DNA of 64,000 bases from TMP-86 sp046347195 (GTDB taxonomy: Bacteria; Pseudomonadota; Gammaproteobacteria; Steroidobacterales; Steroidobacteraceae): positions 62,001 to 126,000 of the forward strand of contig JAXMGQ010000004.1 of assembly GCA_046347195.1 (NCBI GenBank), written 5' to 3'. Numbering within the stretch: position 1 is the stretch's first letter; every line of letters begins with the position of its first letter. The position numbers and the translations under genes were made by a program. The notes under the pieces were generated by a model. That model was not told where the DNA came from and made no database searches. It saw only the letters and a list, made by a program, of their open reading frames with translations. Positions 45,741-55,111 of this stretch are shown here, one piece after another.

Positions 45741-45775
45741 TGGAGGGGCCCGGCATGGCGGAGGGGCCCGGCATG
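45725..45775 (+). repeat. Tandem triplicated Shine-Dalgarno-plus-ATG module
   Basis: Three near-identical units GGAGGGGCC(C)GGCATG occur at 45725-45739, 45742-45757 and 45760-45775. Each has a GGAGG ribosome site followed at 6-8 bases by an in-frame ATG (45737, 45755, 45773), 18 bases apart. The first unit lacks one C. All three ATGs are in the reading frame of the response regulator, so three alternative starts are possible. Confidence 0.75.
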
Positions 45776-46342
45776 AACGGTCCCCGGTCCGGCCGGCGAG
45801 CAGGACTGCTCGTCGATGACAACGAACTGTACCTGAAGACATTGCAGCGCTCGTTGCAGAAGCATGGACTGGACACGGTGCTCGCGCACGACATCGGGCA
45901 GGCGCTGCGCGCCGCGCGCGAACACCTCCCCGATTTCGCGTTGATCGACCTGCGGCTGGGCGAGGAATCGGGACTCAACCTCATCGCACCGCTGCGCGCA
46001 TTGCGGGCCGACATGCGCATCATCCTGCTGACAGGCTATGCCAGCGTCGCCACGGCGGTAGAGGCGATCAAGCGCGGCGCGGATGACTACCTGATCAAGC
46101 CGGTGACCGCCCGGGCGATCATGAAGGCACTTCGAGGCCAGTCGGCCGATGCAGCACCCGAGACCACGATGGTTCCACTGGCACGCGTGGAATGGGAGCA
46201 CATCCAGCAGGCGCTGAGCGAAACCCAGGGCAACATCTCGGCCGCGGCGCGCCTGCTGGGCGCGCATCGACGATCCCTGCAGCGAAAGCTGGCTCAACGT
46301 CCCGGGCCTGAACGCCCGGAGGAGGAGGAACCGGAAGGTTAG
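45737..46342 (+). CDS. regA: RegA/PrrA/ActR-family response regulator
   Basis: 201 residues from ATG 45737 (ATG 45755 and 45773 are also credible). The receiver domain has GLLVDDNELYLKTLQRSLQK, phospho-acceptor Asp in FALIDLRLGEESG, Thr in IILLTGYASVATAVEAIKRG and Lys in YLIKPV. The C-terminal Fis-type HTH is EWEHIQQALSETQGNISAAA followed by RLLGAHRRSLQRKL. It lacks a sigma-54 AAA+ domain, as expected for RegA. It overlaps the kinase stop by ATGA. Global redox control is the family's role. Confidence 0.92.
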   Translation: MMEGPGMAEGPGMNGPRSGRRAGLLVDDNELYLKTLQRSLQKHGLDTVLAHDIGQALRAAREHLPDFALIDLRLGEESGLNLIAPLRALRADMRIILLTGYASVATAVEAIKRGADDYLIKPVTARAIMKALRGQSADAAPETTMVPLARVEWEHIQQALSETQGNISAAARLLGAHRRSLQRKLAQRPGPERPEEEEPEG

Positions 46343-46533
46343 GTGCTTCCAGTTTCATGGCTGCTCGCGACAAGATCGGCTGCTGTCTGGGTGCGACCGA
46401 AAGTGAGCGGACTGAGCGGCCGCCCGGCGCAGCGCGGGTTTCTGGCGTACCGCCGCGCGCTCTGCAAGGGCCATTGCCGTGACGTCTGACGAGCCACGCG
46501 TGCGCCCGCAAGAGGAATTCGGCGACAGTCATC

Positions 46534-48177
46534 TCAGACCATATCCTTGTCGACGAACCGGTCCTGAAACCCCGTCCGGAAGGACGGCGGCATGGGCGGG
46601 ATGTCCTGGGGTCGGATGATCGTCCCAAGCGACGGCGTGCTCAGACCATAGGCCACCGAGACACGGTCGAACTCATGGGCGGCCAGGTTCGGGGCCTCGA
46701 ATCGGTCTGGCAAAGGCAGCTCTTCCGTTTCCAGAGACGGGCCGCCGGCCCAGTTCCTGTTGATCTCGTCGGGTGTGCGCCGATAATACTTCATCCGGGA
46801 ACCGCCTCCGCACACGAAGCACCGCATTCCCGCGAGTGTCGGAGCACGGAATCTTTGATCGACCTTGCCTTGGCGGATGCAGGCCCCCAGCTGCTCGAGG
46901 ACACGCTGCGTGAAGAACTCGTCGTCGATCAACGGATGCGCTGCTGATGCGACGTACTCTAGGCCAGGCACGTAGTCGTTCACGCTTTCGGGTATGCGCC
47001 GGAATCGATAGGTGTCCGCTGCCAGCCGATTCAGGTATGTCTCGACTTCCAAGCGGCCGACGCCGTCTTCCTTCATGACTTCCCTGATCCAGGCGAGGCG
47101 CGTGCGGTGAAGGTTGACCACGCCCAGGGGCCGCACGTCGCTCGAATAGAAGATAAATCGAGCCTTGCCGTCGTCGCCTTTCATCACGCAGAAGAAGGCG
47201 GTGTCGATTGTGCCGGCACCGATGTCCATCAAGGCCATGTACGGCCTCGTCATGAAATCCCAGCGACTGGATGCGATGAAGCCATGGACCTCGGCTGCTA
47301 TTTCCGGCACGACGTCCACGTCGTCTGGCTGGAACTCGAAGCTGCCGATCTCCGCTTGTCGGATGCCTGTTCTGTAGACATCCAGAGCGAGCTGGCGATA
47401 CAGATGCACGTCGTCCGAACGCACTACCGGCTTCTCGGTGTCACTCGCGAGATTGGCCGCCGCCCAGGCGAGTCGACGGAAGCTGGCCACCATCCGCTCG
47501 TCCTCGTAGGAGCGAGCGGGAAGCCCGACATTCAGAGTCCAGCTCAGCTGGTGCTGGCGGTAGAGGCTCGCGTATCGATCGAGGAACCAGCCGCGACAGT
47601 GGCGAATCGCCAGGGCGAGGAAGGCGCACGCGTCGTCAAACTCTTCCACCGGGATTGTCGCCTTGCATGCGAGAAGCTTCAGCTTGAGATCGCTGATCTC
47701 GTCGTCGCCCTGGTCCAGCGAATAGACGGCGCCGCTCCGATATATCATCGCCGGTAGAAAATACGGCTCGTCACCCTCGCCGCTGAACTGCACGAGATAG
47801 GTTCGGCCGGCGGTCGCGTCGCGGATGACCGCCTTGACCCTCGATGTGCCGAAATCCAGCCCCAGAACGAGGTCGGCCGCATTGCTGGGCTCGGATGCCA
47901 GTTGCCGTGCCATGCCGTTGTTCGCGGGCCGAAGCCGGTGACTGGCCTGTTCCTGAGACACAGTAAACACGGGGTTCGGCTTGAACTCCCCGATCCAGCG
48001 AGCCCCAGCATGGGAACGGACACCGAAGGAGGACGGGCGCGGCGCCAGCTTGACAGAGGGCGGTGCTGGGACCGCCGCCTTCGTCGGCTTACTCGGGGGC
48101 CGGGTGGCGTCCCCGCTCCGCGCCCCGGAATTCCGGGCTGCCATGGCAGCCTTCAACAGATCGCCGAGCAATGTCAT
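46534..48177 (-). CDS. Hsp70/actin-fold ATPase, last gene of the defence island
   Basis: 547 residues from ATG 48177. After a disordered Pro/Ala-rich N-terminal 100 residues comes the ASKHA fold: phosphate-1 LVLGLDFGTSRVKAVIRD (Asp108), phosphate-2 MALMDIGAGTIDTAFF (Asp317) and adenosine loop MRCFVCGGGSRM (about 455). There is no substrate-binding domain like that of DnaK. It lies 22 bases after the SNF2 gene on the same strand and ends the operon. Its job is unknown. An ATP-driven assembly or regulatory switch for the helicases is one possibility. Confidence 0.8.
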   Translation of the reverse strand: MTLLGDLLKAAMAARNSGARSGDATRPPSKPTKAAVPAPPSVKLAPRPSSFGVRSHAGARWIGEFKPNPVFTVSQEQASHRLRPANNGMARQLASEPSNAADLVLGLDFGTSRVKAVIRDATAGRTYLVQFSGEGDEPYFLPAMIYRSGAVYSLDQGDDEISDLKLKLLACKATIPVEEFDDACAFLALAIRHCRGWFLDRYASLYRQHQLSWTLNVGLPARSYEDERMVASFRRLAWAAANLASDTEKPVVRSDDVHLYRQLALDVYRTGIRQAEIGSFEFQPDDVDVVPEIAAEVHGFIASSRWDFMTRPYMALMDIGAGTIDTAFFCVMKGDDGKARFIFYSSDVRPLGVVNLHRTRLAWIREVMKEDGVGRLEVETYLNRLAADTYRFRRIPESVNDYVPGLEYVASAAHPLIDDEFFTQRVLEQLGACIRQGKVDQRFRAPTLAGMRCFVCGGGSRMKYYRRTPDEINRNWAGGPSLETEELPLPDRFEAPNLAAHEFDRVSVAYGLSTPSLGTIIRPQDIPPMPPSFRTGFQDRFVDKDMV

Positions 48178-48199
48178 GACACGTCTCCCTCGCGGACCG

Positions 48200-51100
48200 T
48201 CAATCCACCCGGACCACTCCTGCGGAGACCAGCCGGATCGAATGAGAAATCTTCTGCTTTCGTTCCAATATACCCCGCTGCATCGCGACCCGCTCGCCGA
48301 GTCGTTTGAGCTGGAACTCGAACATCTGCGCAGCCCGGTCCTTCCTCTCCCTGCGCATCGTGTCGATGCGAACGAGAAGCTCGCTCGTCCGGCTTTTCAG
48401 GTGCTGGTCGAGAACCTCGAGCTGGAGCGTGACTCGGTCCGCATTCTGGCTCTGCATGAACTCGAAGAAGCTCGCAGCCCGTGAATCCAGTTCCTCGACA
48501 CAGACGTGAAGAAGCCCGGCTGCTCCTTCGCCATCGACCTCGCCCGGCGCACTCACCCAGTCGCGCCCCCGGAGCGCGGCGGTCGTGATCAGCCGCTCCG
48601 ATGGCTCGGGTGAAAGGGCTTCCGCCGGTGCAGTCATCGATACGGCTGCATAGGCAAGTCGCTCGATGCCACGTCCGCCGGAAAAGCTCCAGCGCTGGAC
48701 CGCGAAGACGTAGTCGCCTGGCGGGATCTGGGGCAGGTGCGTCCGATCCACGATGCCTGCACTCACCGGGGCATAGCGTCGTTCCTCGTCATCCCGGAGA
48801 CGACCGGTGACGAACCGGATCACGGGATGGTACTGCGTCACGAGCTCCCGGCCTGCCGAGGGCTTCTGCAAGCGGTTCTCGAACTGGGTCGGCACCGGCC
48901 CGGTGACGGAGCCCGCAAGCCGGGATCGGCCCCTGGACTGATCCAGTTCGAGGAAGTGAGACAGATCGGTGCGGGCGGCGGCTGACAAGTCGACCTCGAC
49001 TTGAAGCTGGACCGGATCCTGAACGACAAAGCGGCAGCCCAGATACCGGCCCTGGAAGAAGTCCCTAACGTAGGCGAGGAGATCTTCCCCGGTTTACATA
49101 CCGATGCAGCTCCCGCGCCGCATCGATCCGCGCGCCGCAGCCATCCCCCATGTGCCATGAGCCTACCCGCCTCCGTCTCGAGCTGCTCCTCGTCCCGCGC
49201 GCGTTCTGGTGCGGCACCATGCAGGCGCGCTCGATGACCTCGGATTCCTCCTGCGGGGTCAGGTTGTGTCGCAACAGGTCGTAACTCATTGCCGAATCGG
49301 CTCGCCCAGCACCGCCTCCGTGGAGCCGAGCGCGTGCGTAGAGGTCTCGAGTCGTTCCAGCAGCCTCGTGTAGACGCGGTCGTCCAAGGTGCCCTCGTAA
49401 AGCAGGTTCCAGATCAGGATCGCATCCGACTTCTGGCCGATGCGATCGATGCGGCCGATGCGCTGCTCGATTCGCATGGGATTCCAGGGCAGGTCGTAGT
49501 TGACGACAACGCTGGAGAACTGAAGGTCGACACCCTCGCTCGCGATCTCCAGACGATAGAAGGATGCGCGGCCCGCCGGGTCGGGCGAACTCTTGCAGGA
49601 CGGCATCCTTGTCCATGCCCCCCATGAGCACGGCGCACTGGACGCCGACCTCCTCAAAGCGTTCGGCCAGGGTAGCGAATCGTCTCGCGAAAGTACGAGA
49701 ACAGGACAGCAGCGCCAGGGAAGGCGCCTCCAGTATTCCTGGAGGCGATCACGAAGCGCGGCGAACTTCGTGTCCCCCTCACGCAGCGCCTCGAAGTCCC
49801 CGATCGATCGCGATATCCGCGCAAGCTCAAGCACCAGCGGCGCCACCGTGGGCCGGCGCGAAGCGACGTCCTCGCCCCCCAGCGCCTCGAGATCGGCGAT
49901 CGCCTCGGCGAGAATCTCGTCGAGCTCGTCGTCGCCGCTGCCGCGCACGTTTCCGAGGTCACCGGCCTTCCGGCTCCAGGCTCGGTACGCCGCAGGCATC
50001 GAACTGCACATCTGTCGCTGAGGAATGGTCAGAAGGAATCCCTCGGCGATGGCGAACTGCCCGCCCGCAAGCCAGGACCGCACGCGCTCCGTCACTTCCT
50101 CGTAGAAAGGCGTGCTCGACGTACGGCCGACATCGGTGCCGGATGGCGTGCGCACGGCGAAGCACGCGCCGCTCCTGGACGTCGCGCTTTCGCGTCCGGG
50201 TCACGACCTTCGACAGCGGGTTCGCTGCATCGAGCCGCTCCGCGATCTCGACTCGACGAACCGGACTCGCGAGATCCGCCTCTAACGGAGGCTCCTGGAT
50301 CAGCTCTGCGAGCACCGTACTCGCAGAGAGACGCCGGCCGGAGAGCGCTTCGGTGAGTGCCTGACGGAATGTCGATTCGTCGATGTCCCCCTTCAGCACG
50401 CGATCCCGGAGCGAGACGATCGGCGCATTCTCAGCGGGATCCACGAATCGAAGGAGGCCTCGTACCGGAACGTGTCTCGGTCAGGAGATGCAGCAGATGA
50501 AGAGGTCCGCACTTCGCATCTGCACCGGGGTCGCGGACAGCAGTACGAGGGTTCTCCGTTACCGGGCGCAGGAGGTTGCCCAGCCTCGCGGTCTGCGTCT
50601 CCGGATTTCGCAGGTAGTGAGCCTCGTCCACGATCGTCAGATCGATGAGCGGGTCCTCGTTCTCGCGGCTGAACAGGAACCTCACGCGAGTACCGCAGCA
50701 GGCCCCGAGTCCTGCTCGGCGTCCTCGCGCCATCCGACGAATTGGGCGAAGCCCCTGCAGGCTGGCGATCACCGCAAACCCCGGGCGTCGTCGGCCGCCG
50801 TCTCCTGGAGCCGCGCCAGGGTCTCGGCAACGTGCATAGCTCCGCCTCGACCCCGAACGCTTCTCGGACAGCTCACGCTGCCACTTGAGGCGCAGCATCG
50901 CGGGACACAGCACCAGGAGGCGATTCGCATCGTCGCGACTGCGCAGTTCCGTCCAGATCAGCCCGGCCTCGATCGTCTTGCCGAGACCGACCTCATCAGC
51001 GATCAGGATCCCGCGACACGGGGAGTCGAGGAAGCTCAGCACCGGCTTGAACTGATAGGCATAGAAGTCGGTGTTGGTCGTGTTGAGACTGTATACGAGG

Positions 51101-51420
51101 TCGGCAAGACGCCCGCTCAGCCGGAAGTAGGTGAGCGAGCCACGAAGGTCGACGAGCCGAGCGAAGCGGCCGTTCCGCACGAGCTCGTAGGTGTTGGATG
51201 AAGCGGCGGTGACGGCCTCGAGGGCCAGCTCCGGCACGAACTCCGCGCCCGAGCCGTCGAGAAACTCGACCTGCCAGCGCGTGCTGCCCTTCCGCGACTC
51301 GGTGGCACCCGTCAGGATTCCGATCCGCGCGGGATCTGACTTGAGGCGCACGCGACGCCCAGCCTGGAACTCGCCGCCTGCATTCGCATCGCCCGTGCCG
51401 GCGTCGGCGCCGGCGCTCAC
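48200..51420 (-). pseudogene. HepA/SNF2-family helicase (DrmD-like), multiply frameshifted
   Basis: It starts at GTG 51420. The first part, to about 50.8 kb, has FKPVLSFLDSPCRGILIADE followed by VGLGKTIEAGLIWTEL (Walker A), then LTIVDEAHYLRNPETQT (DEAH). The middle is scattered over frames (SATPVQ region near 50.5 kb; FRQALTEALSGRRLSASTVL at 50.3 kb). The helicase C domain near 49.3-49.6 kb has SEGVDLQFSSVVVNYDLPWN and RIEQRIGRIDRIGQKSD. SYDLLRHNLTPQEESEVIER follows, and 48200-48988 encodes the C-terminal tail (HPVIRFVTGRLRDDEERRYA through KISHSIRLVSAGVVRVD). Joined, it is about 1070 residues, the usual size. At least eight indels are implied. Confidence 0.78.
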
Positions 51421-51479
51421 GGTCCGTTCCCCCTGAATTGCCGAGACTGTCCCTTTCGTGCCATCGGTCCTCGAGTCCG

Positions 51480-53204
51480 TCAGCCGACCACGCGGCGGCT
51501 GAACTGCTGCGCGAGTTCCTCGTAGGTACGTCTCGACTGCTCGGGGATGAACACCGAGAGCATCGTGCGCGCACGCGACAGGCCGACGTAGTAGAGCTGG
51601 GCGTATTTCGGGTTTCCGAGGTCGACGAGATCGATCGCAAGGACCACTTTGCGCTCGAGACCCTTGAACGCGTGCATCGTCGAGTAGTGGATCGCGGTCT
51701 TCGAGTCGCCCGCCGCGTCGATCGGAGTGATCTCCAGGTTCGCCACGCGATCCAGGCCCGCCAGCACGGAGTTTTCCTGGCGCCTTGCGGACAGGATGAC
51801 CATGTCCCGGGGTCCGACTCCGCCGGCAAGCAGTGTTCGGACCGATTCCGTGAGTCGGCGATGGAAGTCCGTGACGTCGCTGTAGAAGACCTCCTTGACC
51901 GGCGGGCCAACGGCGGCCACACCGACGGAGACATCGAGCCCCGAGACCAGTCCCGTCTCAGTCGCGATCTGGCGCGTGTTTCGACAGTTCTCCGACAGCT
52001 CGTAGCGCGCGAAGCCGATGTCCTCCAGCCAACCCAGCGCCGTGTCGCTGTCCTTTCCGTAGATGTTCTGCAGCGGATCCTGGAACAGATGCCAGCTGCC
52101 GGTCGCCAGACCGCCCTTGACCAGGACATCCGCGGCCTCGAGGTTCTCCCTGGTCAGCAGGTCCTGCGCCTCGTCGACGACGAGCGCGTCGAATTCCTCG
52201 ACGCCCGTGCTGCAGGCCGCCTCGAAGAAGGTCAGGGGATAGGTCCGACCAAAGAGCTCGCGCTCGTTCTCCGCCATCTCGAGGCGCGGCAGGAGCCCGG
52301 CACGTGCGATGACCTCGCGGTAAAAAGCGTGGATCGGTCGCACCGTGACGCGATCGCCGCCCTTCTCCACTGCGAGACCGGATTCGAGGTGTCGCGCCAG
52401 CAGCTTGTTGAAGCACAGCAGCAGGACGCGCTTACCGCCTCGCGCGAGGTCCAGGGCACGATCGACGGCGAGCACGGTCTTGCCGGTGCCCGCCTGCCCG
52501 CTTACCAGGGTGCGCGGATTGTTCCGCATGCCGCGAACGAGGCGGCGCTGCTGCTCGGTCAGCTCGATGAGTTCCCGCTCGATGCCCGTAAGGTGGCTTG
52601 CGAGGCAGAAGTTCGACTCGACATCGGGTCGCAGGAGCTGGCGCAGCACGGAGAGTTCGGGCCGGGAGATCTGGCGAACCGCTCGCCCCCGACGCTCATT
52701 CAGGGACTGTTCCCAGAAGGTCGCAAGGCGGCCGATGTAGAAGCCGAGGTTTCGATCGAAGCCGCGGCTGTCGAGCAGGACAGCCGGCTCGATCTCCGGG
52801 CCCGTGGCTTCAAAGCGCTCGAACGGCATGACGACGCCGTAGCCGAACAGGATGTCCCGGAACTGGCCGGCCTCCTCGATAGGCTTCTGTACCGCGATCA
52901 TGGCCGATCTCGCCTGCTCGAATGGCCCCTCGTTGCGCATGTAGGTCTGCGCTCCGTCGAGAGAGGTGACGGTCCACTTGCCGTCCTTGCAGGCGACCCG
53001 GCCTCCCTTCACCTCGATCACGAACACGCCCCGTGGGCAGAGCACGACGAAGTCAGCCTCGCCCCACACCTTGTGGGAATGTCCGGACAGACCGAGGGAA
53101 TGCAGGACAATCCAGTCAGCCGGTAGTTCGCGTTCGAACCGCTGGAATACCATTCGCTCGCTGCGTGTGCAGGCCTTCGGCGTATCGGGGATCAGCACGG
53201 CCAC
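51480..53204 (-). CDS. NERD nuclease-related domain fused to an SF1 (UvrD-like) helicase
   Basis: 574 residues starting at GTG 53204, one base after the DrmB stop. The N-terminal NERD domain (about 15-150) has HKVWGEADFVVLCPRGVFVI and EVKGGRVACKDGKW, giving the D...E-V-K catalytic pattern of PD-(D/E)xK-like nucleases. The helicase has RTLVSGQAGTGKTVLAVDRA (Walker A), DALVVDEAQDLLTREN, the Q-x-Y region LFQDPLQNIYGKD, STMHAFKGLERKVVLAIDL and YYVGLSRARTMLSVF. It is intact. In this operon it may supply the nuclease that DrmC provides in DISARM. That is inference. Confidence 0.88.
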   Translation of the reverse strand: MAVLIPDTPKACTRSERMVFQRFERELPADWIVLHSLGLSGHSHKVWGEADFVVLCPRGVFVIEVKGGRVACKDGKWTVTSLDGAQTYMRNEGPFEQARSAMIAVQKPIEEAGQFRDILFGYGVVMPFERFEATGPEIEPAVLLDSRGFDRNLGFYIGRLATFWEQSLNERRGRAVRQISRPELSVLRQLLRPDVESNFCLASHLTGIERELIELTEQQRRLVRGMRNNPRTLVSGQAGTGKTVLAVDRALDLARGGKRVLLLCFNKLLARHLESGLAVEKGGDRVTVRPIHAFYREVIARAGLLPRLEMAENERELFGRTYPLTFFEAACSTGVEEFDALVVDEAQDLLTRENLEAADVLVKGGLATGSWHLFQDPLQNIYGKDSDTALGWLEDIGFARYELSENCRNTRQIATETGLVSGLDVSVGVAAVGPPVKEVFYSDVTDFHRRLTESVRTLLAGGVGPRDMVILSARRQENSVLAGLDRVANLEITPIDAAGDSKTAIHYSTMHAFKGLERKVVLAIDLVDLGNPKYAQLYYVGLSRARTMLSVFIPEQSRRTYEELAQQFSRRVVG

Positions 53205-53205
53205 G

Positions 53206-55076
53206 TCAGGCTCCCGGCTCCTCGAGACCGTCGAAGAAGCCCTTCCAGCCGCCTTGCGGAGGTCCGACGAGCACCATCCGGTCCAGCTCCCGATTGAACT
53301 TCTCGCATGCGGTCTCCGGCACGAGCAGGCACGAATGGCAGGCCGCTCCACTGACGAGCTCTCCCGTTGCGGCGGGATCAGTCTCGCTGCAGACCGGATC
53401 GTTGGGACACCACTGAAGGGCCCGGACCGTCCGCCGGACAATCGCCTCGAGCTGCACGGGCTCCGCCAGTCTGACGAGTCCGCCCAGACTGCCCTCGGAA
53501 TCCGGCGAACCCGTGTACACGAGCACTCCCTGCATCGTGTCGCGATCCTCGTTGGGCTCCGCGACGTAGAGCCGCTCGCGCAGCGCGGACGACGAGTATC
53601 CGCAGTCGACGGCGAGCTGCCGGATGAGGGCGTGGGCGAACGAATGCACGAGCAGCAGACGGGGTGTAATCGGATACTCGACCTCGTAACCGCGCCGCGC
53701 CGCGAACTCGCGATGCTGTTCATCGAGAACCCGGGCGCGGTCAGTGACCGCCGGGTTCTGCCCGATCCAATTCCGGACGGCGTCCGCCCGGAATCTGAGG
53801 AAGATGCCTTCGCCGCGAATGTCAGCCCCGGGTAGCCAGGTCGGCGGCTGGGTGGAGAGCGGCGAGATCCTGCCGTTCGCGAGTTCCTCGATGATCCGGT
53901 CTGCCGACACCGGCAAGGGCTGGATCCGCGTGAACCCGGCGAGCGCGCGGATTTCCCGCAGCCGGGACACCGCTCCAATGAGGTCGAACCACCGCTCGAG
54001 GCCCGCCGGGGCGGCGCCACCGTGTTGCGAAACTGATCGACGAACACCCCACTCGCCGACGGATCGAGCGTGGTCGTGCCGAGAGCATGGTATTCCTCGG
54101 CGCGGACGGCGCCCTCGGATGCCCGGTCCTCGCCGGACTCGATGGCCACTCGTCGCTCGCAGGCCGCGACGACCACTTCGAAGGGCACGTCGTTCTTGGC
54201 CGCGATCGCCTTCAGCGTCTCCTGCCGCGCGACATCCGGCAGCGCTGCGACGATGCTCCAGTGCTCATCGAGCATCTGGAACACGGCCTCGGACACGGGT
54301 GGAATCGAGAGGGCGGACGCAATGACCGGAAAGTGGACGTTCGACGCGCCGCGCTGCAGCGTCCTCGGTGCCTCCGCACAACCGGCCACAGTTCGAATCA
54401 ACCACGGCTGCCGCCCCGAGCATCGATAGCCGCGAAGCCCGTCCCGGTCAAACGCGCTCAGCAGCGAGTTCGGCGGCGATCCGCAGTTCCTGCAGAGGAC
54501 CCGGAGGTCGGCGAGCGAGGCACTCTCGCCGCGGGACTCGAGGTAGATCTGCGGCGCACTGCAGGTTCCTTCTGGGCGTCCCTTGTGTGCCCATGATACC
54601 CAGGGGAAATCGTCGATGTGTCCGCCGACGCAGGCGACGACAAAGCGGACGGGATTCACGCGCGGCGGCTTCGGGCCCGGATGCGCATTGCACACCAGCG
54701 AGACCGTGTCTGCGGCCAGCCCGAACGGCGCATTCGGCTTCCCCAGCCGGTGGCACTTCGGGCACTCGTGCCACTCGGGGAACCGTACCGCGGGGATGGC
54801 GTAGCGCGCATCGACCAGCGACCGATCCCAGTCGTGCTCGCCGACGATCGGCGCCTGCCAGAAGCCACGCACGCCGAGCTGCGCCTGAAGGCGGGGCTCG
54901 AAGATCTCCATGCTCGTCCGGCGCGCGTTCCGGGTCTGAGTCTCCCAGTCGGTCAGGCCCATAGGCATGAAGGAGCCGTGCTCGAGATCGATGATCGCGC
55001 CAATCGCATAGGTGGAGAGCACCTGCGAGCGGCGAACCTGCCCGAGTCCCGCAATCCAGGGTGTTGCCGTTGCCAT
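53206..55076 (-). pseudogene. drmB: DrmB-like DUF1998 protein, one frameshift
   Basis: About 623 residues from ATG 55076. The N-terminal half has RRSQVLSTYAIGAIIDLEHG, FPEWHECPKCHRLGKPNAPF and LRVLCRNCGSPPNSLLSAFD, with Cys pairs suggesting zinc knuckles. A one-base shift near 54005-54030 (RNTVAPP..) leads into the DUF1998 half: LLLVHSFAHALIRQLAVDCG, GVLVYTGSPDSEGSLGGLVR, WCPNDPVCSE and ACHSCLLVPETACEKFNREL. This Cys-rich HSFAHAL / GSxGxLGGL / C-H-x-C pattern is diagnostic of DrmB/DUF1998. It follows DrmA by 35 bases. Confidence 0.85.
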
Positions 55077-55111
55077 GGTTCCAGCCGCTCTTCGCGAAGG
55101 CATTCGCGCCC

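Noticed and set aside
46343..46533. Possible attachment site or tRNA at the left edge of the defence island
   Set aside because: The 190-base gap between regA and the Hsp70-like gene shows no tRNA cloverleaf, integrase or direct repeat matching the right edge. Nothing beyond plain intergenic sequence was seen.
48200..48988. A separate 262-residue hypothetical gene
   Set aside because: Its HPVIRFVTGRL...coiled-coil...GVVRVD layout is the C-terminal tail seen in HepA/SNF2 helicases, and it follows the helicase pieces directly. It is treated as the end of the DrmD-like gene.
51438..53126. A 562-codon plus-strand frame opposite the NERD helicase
   Set aside because: Antisense shadow of an intact helicase with clear motifs, and no recognisable domain.
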